DNA from: Promethearchaeota archaeon
Lineage (GTDB): Archaea > Asgardarchaeota > Lokiarchaeia > Sigyniarchaeales > SOKP01
Length of the DNA stretch: 64,000 nt
Direction: 5' to 3'
Assembly (NCBI GenBank): GCA_019057795.1
Contig: JAHLWS010000079.1
Coordinates: 36,155-100,154, forward strand
Shown here piece by piece: positions 58,964-64,000 of the stretch (the stretch's first letter is position 1; each line of letters starts with the position of its first letter). The translations under genes were made by a program, and so were the position numbers. Below the pieces are notes generated by a model. That model did no database searches. It had not been told where the DNA came from and saw only the letters and a program-made list of their open reading frames with translations.

Positions 58964-59947
58964 TCACTTTTTTAAAGTAGTGATTGACCGGCTTTGTAAT
59001 ATGAAGATTTCATCGTTTTCTATCGCCCATTCAATGTCTTGAGGAAAATTGAATTCTTTTTCAATTTTTAATCCTAAATTATGAAGTTGGCGCAGTTGAT
59101 TATCGTTTAAAGAGCAAATTTTCCTTGATTTTGGATAATTTTCTACCAAAACAGTATGGGCGCCATCAGGGTTTTTTATCGATTTTTTCTTTTTTTTCCC
59201 GATAATCCTTTTTAAAACTTCAAATTTATTTTTCTTAATTGTAATAGAATCTGGGATAATTAAATTCTCAGCAATCGCATTACCAAGCCCCCATGTGGAA
59301 TTAATCAACATTTGGTTTGAATCGTTATTGACAACATTAGACGTAAATAAAACGCCTGATATTTGTGAATTAACCATTTTTTGAACAATAACTGCCATAT
59401 GAATATTCTTCAACGAGAAATTTACGCCTAACTTTTTCATGTGAAGCATATATAATATTGCACGAGGAGAAAATAAAGATGCCCAGCAATTTTTTAACGA
59501 TTGTAATAAGTCATGAAAAGTAAGATTATATAAATAGCTCTCTGCTTGTCCCGCAAAGGAGAATTTGCTTGAATCCTCGATTGTTGCTGAAGATCTTACG
59601 GCAAAAGATAAGTCTGTATCCTTCCCCTTAACCAATTTATCAAAAGCTCCTTCGATACTTTCTATTATTTTTTTCGGAATTTTTGATTCCAATATTAATT
59701 TCGTAATTTTGGCTGAATGGTGTAAAATTTCTTTTGGATTTAAGGTTTTTTCCAATAATTTACTCAATTGGTCGTAGTATTTCGATTCTTTAAGGAATTT
59801 CTTGAAACAATTTGTATTGATTATAAATCCAGGGGGAACTTTTAATTTCATCTTATTTAATTTGATTAAATTAGAACCTTTTCCCCCTAATAAAGCAGTA
59901 TTAGGCTTTGCCTCTGGAAAAAATACAACGAATTCTGATTCTAACAT
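58964..59947 (-). CDS. PEP synthase/PPDK-type ATP-grasp domain protein (stand-alone)
   Basis: This is the nucleotide-binding half of PEP synthase/pyruvate phosphate dikinase-like enzymes. LLGGKGSNLIKLNKMKLKVP at the start, FAVRSSATIEDSSKFSFAGQ in the middle, and QDIEWAIENDEIFILQSR at the end are the family signatures. It stops after about 327 residues, so the phosphohistidine and substrate domains are missing from the chain. The phosphohistidine domain is encoded separately and divergently at 60153. The 205 bases between them carry a palindrome near this gene's start. In the full enzymes ATP phosphorylates the swivelling His. Confidence 0.85.
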   Translation of the reverse strand: MLESEFVVFFPEAKPNTALLGGKGSNLIKLNKMKLKVPPGFIINTNCFKKFLKESKYYDQLSKLLEKTLNPKEILHHSAKITKLILESKIPKKIIESIEGAFDKLVKGKDTDLSFAVRSSATIEDSSKFSFAGQAESYLYNLTFHDLLQSLKNCWASLFSPRAILYMLHMKKLGVNFSLKNIHMAVIVQKMVNSQISGVLFTSNVVNNDSNQMLINSTWGLGNAIAENLIIPDSITIKKNKFEVLKRIIGKKKKKSIKNPDGAHTVLVENYPKSRKICSLNDNQLRQLHNLGLKIEKEFNFPQDIEWAIENDEIFILQSRSITTLKK

Positions 59948-59961
59948 CGATGTTCTTTAAA

Positions 59962-59989
59962 ATAGTAAATAATATAATTTGTTTACTAT
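59962..59989. promoter_or_regulatory. Inverted repeat ATAGTAAA-N12-TTTACTAT
   Basis: Perfect 8-base arms with a 12-base spacer lie 15-42 bases before the start of the ATP-grasp gene, in the divergent promoter region. It could be a repressor operator. Confidence 0.4.
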
Positions 59990-60152
59990 ATTTTTAAATA
60001 TTTAGTTTTTAAGACAAGGTATTACAATATATATTTATTTTTAAATTTTAAAATTAAGTTATGTTTTTTTTAAAAATAACTTTAAAAATTAGCGATAAAT
60101 TTAAAAAATAATAGATTGATATTACTTTAAAAAAAAATATTAGTTGATTTAA

Positions 60153-60509
60153 ATGAAAAAAATTGGGGAAGGAAAATCATGTTCGTCCAATTCAGAAGCA
60201 CTAGGGGAATTTGTTTATATCCAATCTGTGGAAGATGTGATAAATATATTTGATGAGGCCGAAGGAAAAATATGTATAGTTGATGATGCGGGTACTACTA
60301 CTCTTGGGCCAATCTTATCAGATTTAGCAGGGGTATTATGTCCATTTGGTTCTGCGGGCTCACATCTTGCCATAGTTTCAAGAGAATTCGAAATACCTTG
60401 TATAATGAGTGTAGAATTTCTAGTAGACGATTGGTCATCACTGAATGGGAAAAAGGGAAAAATAGTTACGGAAAGTGAAGACAAGGGTATTATTTACTTA
60501 CTTGAGTAA
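60153..60509 (+). CDS. Stand-alone PEP-utilising phosphohistidine (swivel) domain protein
   Basis: The 118-residue protein corresponds to the mobile His domain of PEP synthase and rifampicin phosphotransferase. IVDDAGTTTLGPILSDLAGV and GSAGSHLAIVSREFEIPCIM hold the phosphorylated His (residue 71) in place of the usual GGxTSHAA motif. It should shuttle phosphate between the ATP-grasp protein at 58964 and an acceptor site in another protein. It is followed after 58 bases by the 455-aa gene. A fossil of its tail lies before the second 455-aa gene. Confidence 0.8.
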   Translation: MKKIGEGKSCSSNSEALGEFVYIQSVEDVINIFDEAEGKICIVDDAGTTTLGPILSDLAGVLCPFGSAGSHLAIVSREFEIPCIMSVEFLVDDWSSLNGKKGKIVTESEDKGIIYLLE

Positions 60510-60567
60510 TTATCGAAATTATTTTCAATTTAAATTACAAATTATAAAATTTTAAGGAGTTGTTTAT

Positions 60568-61935
60568 ATGTTAGGTGATATTAGCGACGAAGAATTTAAT
60601 GAACTAATCGTCATGTTTTCTCAAAGCGTTCTAGAAAATTTCCAAACGCGAGGAGTAGTGGAAAGTAAAATATTTCCTGTAAACCATTACATTCACGTTG
60701 CTTGTTATATTTTATACGACCAATCTTACCAATATAATATTCTAAAAGAAGTTGCAAGCAAGATATCGCCTGAGGACATCGCCAAAAGATCGAAATCCTT
60801 AGGCTCAAGTTCAAACCACTTGAGTTTTTATTCTCTAATGATGTTGTATTTGCATGGTCGGGCTGAAATTATTTATGATAACCTTAGTAAAAAAAAGGCT
60901 GGCGAAACTAACATCGTTGTTGAGCCTGAAACGAAGAAAAAAGAAACAAAATTCATTATGGACTTTTGGAAAAGATTGAGCCCCAATTATCTCAATGAAG
61001 GGGAGCTAACGCTGAAAACAAAAAAAATAACGTGCCTTTCCGATGATTACATTGAAAACCTAAAAGAAAATATGATATCTATAGAACATAATAAAGATAT
61101 AATCAAGCAATTAAAACAAACCATCGCCCATCTAACCATCTATAGTTTCCTTTCCCAAGCCGAGTGTCGATTTAGCATTTCTGAGCAAGGACCATATTAT
61201 TTTGAAGACAACACTGATCCTTTAGTATTTAAAGAATTCTTAGATCTGCATACTGGTGACGATATGTTTGGAATAAATATGTCTGGAAATATGCCATATA
61301 AAATCACCAAGATTGCGCCAGTTCCAAATGTGATATTCGGGATGACGCTGAAAAATATGAACAAAATTGAATTTAATGATTTTGGCACTTTATTTGCCGA
61401 TCCCACCGATCTTTCTTCAAACATAACATCCATAGGAATTTGGACGAAAGAATTAATGCATCCAAAAGATCTTAGATATCCTGATAATTTATGTAAATTA
61501 AAACCCCTTACGCTTAACATCTTAACCGAACTATCGGAATTCGCAAAAAGTGCAACGAAAGAATTATATATTGATATATCGAAATGGAGCTATACTAAAA
61601 AATTGATGTTCGGGAGCAACCTTTACGTTAATAGAATCGCAAGTTCGTGCGCACAATTCGCTGGAATAGAAAATAATTTTAACTGGACTTGGGCTTTTGA
61701 CTATGCTGCGGGTAAACCATTGAAAACCGACTTAGTGAACAAAGAAAAAATAGATTTCTACATTGATGTATTAGGGACAAAAGTAAAGACTAGCCAAGAT
61801 GAAAAAGAAGGAACGAAAGTTGAGATTGCATCTATAGAAAAATACAAAGGTTTACATCCATTTCTTACGCGAATGTTTAGGGGTAAAAGACTCCGAAAAT
61901 TAGACCCATTTTATTATTTTTTACAAGATGAATAG
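60568..61935 (+). CDS. Unknown 455-aa soluble protein, copy 1
   Basis: No family recognised. The protein is soluble and mostly helical in the first 200 residues (NELIVMFSQSVLENFQTRGV, YQYNILKEVASKISPEDIAK), with a central beta part (NMPYKITKIAPVPNVIFGMT, LFADPTDLSSNITSIGIW). It ends with LDPFYYFLQD. AAGGAG lies upstream of the ATG. Its length is close to the roughly 430-residue substrate domain between the ATP-grasp and His domains of rifampicin phosphotransferase, and it sits beside stand-alone versions of exactly those two domains, so it may be the substrate-binding partner. This is inference from context. Confidence 0.6.
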   Translation: MLGDISDEEFNELIVMFSQSVLENFQTRGVVESKIFPVNHYIHVACYILYDQSYQYNILKEVASKISPEDIAKRSKSLGSSSNHLSFYSLMMLYLHGRAEIIYDNLSKKKAGETNIVVEPETKKKETKFIMDFWKRLSPNYLNEGELTLKTKKITCLSDDYIENLKENMISIEHNKDIIKQLKQTIAHLTIYSFLSQAECRFSISEQGPYYFEDNTDPLVFKEFLDLHTGDDMFGINMSGNMPYKITKIAPVPNVIFGMTLKNMNKIEFNDFGTLFADPTDLSSNITSIGIWTKELMHPKDLRYPDNLCKLKPLTLNILTELSEFAKSATKELYIDISKWSYTKKLMFGSNLYVNRIASSCAQFAGIENNFNWTWAFDYAAGKPLKTDLVNKEKIDFYIDVLGTKVKTSQDEKEGTKVEIASIEKYKGLHPFLTRMFRGKRLRKLDPFYYFLQDE

Positions 61936-61941
61936 TTAATG

Positions 61942-62016
61942 TCATCACTAAATAAGAAAAAGGGAAAAATAGTAACGGAAAGTGAAACCAAGGGTAGTAT
62001 TTATTTACTTGAGTAA
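61942..62016 (+). pseudogene. Fossil tail of the phosphohistidine-domain gene
   Basis: The frame KKKGKIVTESETKGSIYLLE then TAA repeats the last 24 codons of the gene at 60153-60509. It is the 5' end of the second duplicated unit. There is no start codon, so it is not expressed as a protein. Confidence 0.8.
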
Positions 62017-62074
62017 TTACCGAAATTATTTTCAATTTAAATTACAAATTATAAAATTATAAGGTGTTGTTTAT

Positions 62075-63442
62075 ATGTTAGGTGATATTAGCGACGAAGA
62101 AGTTAATGAACTAATCGTGATGTTTTCTAATAGCGTTGTAGAAAATATTCTAACGCGAGGAGTAGTGGAAAGTAAAATATTTCCTGTAAACCATTACCTT
62201 GGCGTTGCTTGTTATATTTTATACGACCAATCTTATCAATATAATATTTTGAAAGAAGTTGTAAGTAAGATATCGCCTGAGGAACTCGCTAGAAGATCGA
62301 AATCCTTAGGCCCAGGATTAAACCAATTAGCCTTTTATTCTACATGTATGTTGTATTTGCATGGTCGAGCTCAAGTTATTCATGATAACATCAGTAAAAA
62401 AAAAGCTGGTGAAACTAATATCGTTGTTGAGCCTGAAATGAAGAAAAAAGAAACTAAATTCATTCTTGACTTTTGGAAAAGATTGAGCCCCAACTATCTC
62501 AATGACGAGACACTAATATTGAAAAATAAAAGAATCACATACCTTTCCGATGATTATATTGAAAAATTAAAAGAAAATATGATAAATATAGCTGATAATA
62601 AAGATATAATCAAGCGATTAAAGCAAACCATCGCCCATCTGACCATCTATAGTTTCCTTTCCCGAGCCGAGTGTAGAATGAGTATATCTGAGCATGGACC
62701 ATATTATTTTGAAAACAACACTGAACCTTTAATATTCAAAGAATTTCTAGAACTACATACTGGTGACGAAATGTTTGAACTAGATATGACTGGAAATATG
62801 CCATATAAAATCACTAATATTGCGCCAGTTCAAAATGTGATATTTGGAATGACGCTTAAAGATATGAACAAAATCGAGTTTAATGATTGGTGCACTTTAT
62901 TTGCCGATCCAACCGATTTTTCTTCAAACATAACATCAATAGGGATTTGGACAAGAGAATTATCGCACCCAAAAGATCTTAGATATCCTGATTATTTAGG
63001 TGAATTAAAACCCCTCTCACTTAATATCTTAGAGGAACTGTCGAAATTTGCAAAAATTGCCACGAAAGAATTATATATTGATATATCGAAATGGAACTTT
63101 ACTAAAAGATTGCTTTTTGGGAGTCACATTTATGTTAATAGTCTCTTAAGTGTGTGTACCCAATATGCAGGTATAGAAGATAACTTTAACTGGACTTGGC
63201 CTTTTGACTATGCCTTGGGTAAACCACTTAAAACTGACTTAATAGACAAAGAAAAAATAAAGTTCTATATTGATAAATTAGGGAAAAAAGTAAAGACTAG
63301 TCAAGATGAAAAAGAAGCAGAGAAAGTGCAAATCGCAGCTTTAGAAAAATACGAAGGTGTACATCCATTTATGACGCGAATCTTTAGGAGTAGAAGGGCC
63401 CAAAAATTAGACCCGTTTTATTATTTTTTACAAGATGAATAG
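62075..63442 (+). CDS. Unknown 455-aa soluble protein, copy 2
   Basis: It has the same length as copy 1 and a very similar sequence along its whole length, with identical ends (MLGDISDEE and LDPFYYFLQDE). Differences cluster at about 85-110, 165-180 and 330-380, as if specificity had drifted. It has its own leader. Shine-Dalgarno AAGGTG instead of AAGGAG. If copy 1 serves the phosphotransfer pair, copy 2 may give a second substrate range. Confidence 0.6.
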   Translation: MLGDISDEEVNELIVMFSNSVVENILTRGVVESKIFPVNHYLGVACYILYDQSYQYNILKEVVSKISPEELARRSKSLGPGLNQLAFYSTCMLYLHGRAQVIHDNISKKKAGETNIVVEPEMKKKETKFILDFWKRLSPNYLNDETLILKNKRITYLSDDYIEKLKENMINIADNKDIIKRLKQTIAHLTIYSFLSRAECRMSISEHGPYYFENNTEPLIFKEFLELHTGDEMFELDMTGNMPYKITNIAPVQNVIFGMTLKDMNKIEFNDWCTLFADPTDFSSNITSIGIWTRELSHPKDLRYPDYLGELKPLSLNILEELSKFAKIATKELYIDISKWNFTKRLLFGSHIYVNSLLSVCTQYAGIEDNFNWTWPFDYALGKPLKTDLIDKEKIKFYIDKLGKKVKTSQDEKEAEKVQIAALEKYEGVHPFMTRIFRSRRAQKLDPFYYFLQDE

Positions 63443-63591
63443 TTAATCATACTTACCAATACTTACCAATACTTAAAATATTCGTTTGGATCTTTATAGG
63501 ATTTTTATCTGGATATATATACATATATCTTGGAACTATTTCCTCAGTTTTTAACCGAAGTATATCCATTAAGGACGAAGAAAAGGTTGAT

Positions 63592-64000
63592 TCAAAATAA
63601 CTTCTTTTTGGGTTTAACTTTTAATAATATCAAGGGAGCTAACGCTAAGGTTGATAGCATTCCAGCGATTATAATTAAGGTCTCAATCGGAACAAAGGCA
63701 GATAAGTAAGTTCCAATGGGTATAAAAATCACGCAACTAAGTGCGTATGCTATTTTAAAGCATTGATATTTTAAAGTCTTATACCTGCCGTTATTAGAAA
63801 TCGTTATCATTAACGAAGCGTAGTTTAACATCATTACACCGACAATTACTTGCATAATCCCTTGGATAATCATAAAAAATAAAAAATCTGAAATCGCCAT
63901 CAGAAAAGTTAAAACAGCATATAATCCAACTGTAATAACGATGATCTTTTTTCGATTAGATAGCTTAAAAGCATACAATACTTCGTCTTGATTATCATCC
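63592..64000 (-). CDS. MFS-type transporter, C-terminal half (5' end outside the window)
   Basis: The visible part has four or five hydrophobic helices (IIVITVGLYAVLTFLMAISD, FLFFMIIQGIMQVIVGVMML, CVIFIPIGTYLSAFVPIETL, LALAPLILLKV) separated by short basic loops. The frame continues without a stop to the window edge (DDNQDEVLYAFKLSNRKK), which looks like the central cytoplasmic loop of a major facilitator. The TTG at 63978 lies inside this frame and is probably not the start. Substrate unknown. Confidence 0.65.
   Translation of the reverse strand, partial: DDNQDEVLYAFKLSNRKKIIVITVGLYAVLTFLMAISDFLFFMIIQGIMQVIVGVMMLNYASLMITISNNGRYKTLKYQCFKIAYALSCVIFIPIGTYLSAFVPIETLIIIAGMLSTLALAPLILLKVKPKKKLF

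Larger units (their letters stand above)
60438..63442 (+). repeat. Tandem segmental duplication, unit about 1.5 kb
   Basis: The two units run from about 60438 to 61935 and 61942 to 63442, offset 1507 bases. Each contains the tail of the phosphohistidine gene, an AT-rich promoter-like leader (AATTACAAATTATAAAATT) and a 455-aa gene. In the second unit the phosphohistidine tail has no start. Confidence 0.85.

Noticed and set aside
63451..63600. Two tandem copies of ACTTACCAAT and an open + strand frame with one hydrophobic segment
   Set aside because: Two copies of a 10-base unit are not a CRISPR or satellite. The frame (about 45 codons) has no start codon and overlaps the convergent transporter end.
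1..64000. Integrated virus or transposon
   Set aside because: No integrase, transposase, terminase, capsid gene or terminal inverted repeats were seen. Signs of mobility are limited to the toxin-antitoxin island and the AT-rich operon at 36-41 kb.

Overview
The window is AT-rich DNA from an archaeon, most likely an Asgard archaeon of the Lokiarchaeia type (inference). Direct signs are a Ras/Rab-like small GTPase (26944-27483), TATA-type promoters about 25 bases upstream of start codons, Shine-Dalgarno sequences of the GGTGAT/GGAGG type that fit an archaeal 16S tail, a tRNA gene without an encoded CCA end, and many UPF0175/PIN and DUF-type archaeal families. Genes on both strands are short operons with frequent 1-30 base overlaps. 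No rRNA, CRISPR array, transposase or phage structural gene was seen.

Layout. 1-6.1 kb: the end of a ferredoxin-like protein, then an island of three PIN toxin/UPF0175 antitoxin modules plus an orphan antitoxin with a toxin fragment, two copies of a 29-base hairpin repeat, a DIP1984-like gene and a tRNA-Gln with C33. 6.2-10 kb: a GT4-type glycosyltransferase fused to an alpha-barrel domain, and a GH130 mannoside phosphorylase. 10.1-10.9 kb: decayed ParB-like and downstream reading frames. 11-16 kb: ion permease, DUF362, SDR, channel/RCK-like protein. 15.8-20 kb: a membrane signalling operon (seven-helix protein, HAMP-TPR-VWA protein, HAMP protein) with a beta-propeller gene behind it. 20-26.7 kb: redox genes, including a DUF3795/flavin-split-barrel/MarR operon with a palindromic operator and flavodoxin-like reductases. 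27-35 kb: GTPase, M28 peptidase, histidine phosphatase, two MscS channels, a hemerythrin/PAS sensor and a PH-like/zinc-ribbon protein.

35.5-41.1 kb: a broken cold-shock gene and a tightly overlapped, very AT-rich five-gene operon: unknown 255-aa protein, 64-aa zinc ribbon, radical SAM/SPASM enzyme, tandem DUF2284 protein and a 552-aa protein with a DEDD-exonuclease-like C-terminus. This is the strongest candidate here for an undescribed system. 41.5-50.6 kb: hydrolase, then a sulfur-relay region (E1-like, TusA-like, PP-loop thiolase, ThiS/MoaD-like carrier, a lone DsrE, DsrE/F/H-like trio) mixed with a THI5/SsuA-like binding protein, an Lrp-type regulator and an FTR1 iron permease. 50.7-52.7 kb: GNAT-YoaP protein and two isoprenylcysteine-methyltransferase-like membrane enzymes. 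52.9-58.9 kb: two FAD oxidases, a GlcF-like Fe-S protein and two acetoacetate-decarboxylase-like enzymes. 59-63.4 kb: a split PEP-synthase/rifampicin-phosphotransferase-like set (separate ATP-grasp and phosphohistidine proteins) with a tandemly duplicated 455-aa protein of unknown function. The window ends in a partial MFS transporter.

Two window-wide patterns stand out. At least three genes appear to start at non-AUG codons (ATA, ACG, ATT), each exactly five bases after a GGTGAT/AGTGAT Shine-Dalgarno sequence. At four places a short duplicated end of a nearby gene lies as a fossil between genes, suggesting frequent local segmental duplication followed by decay.
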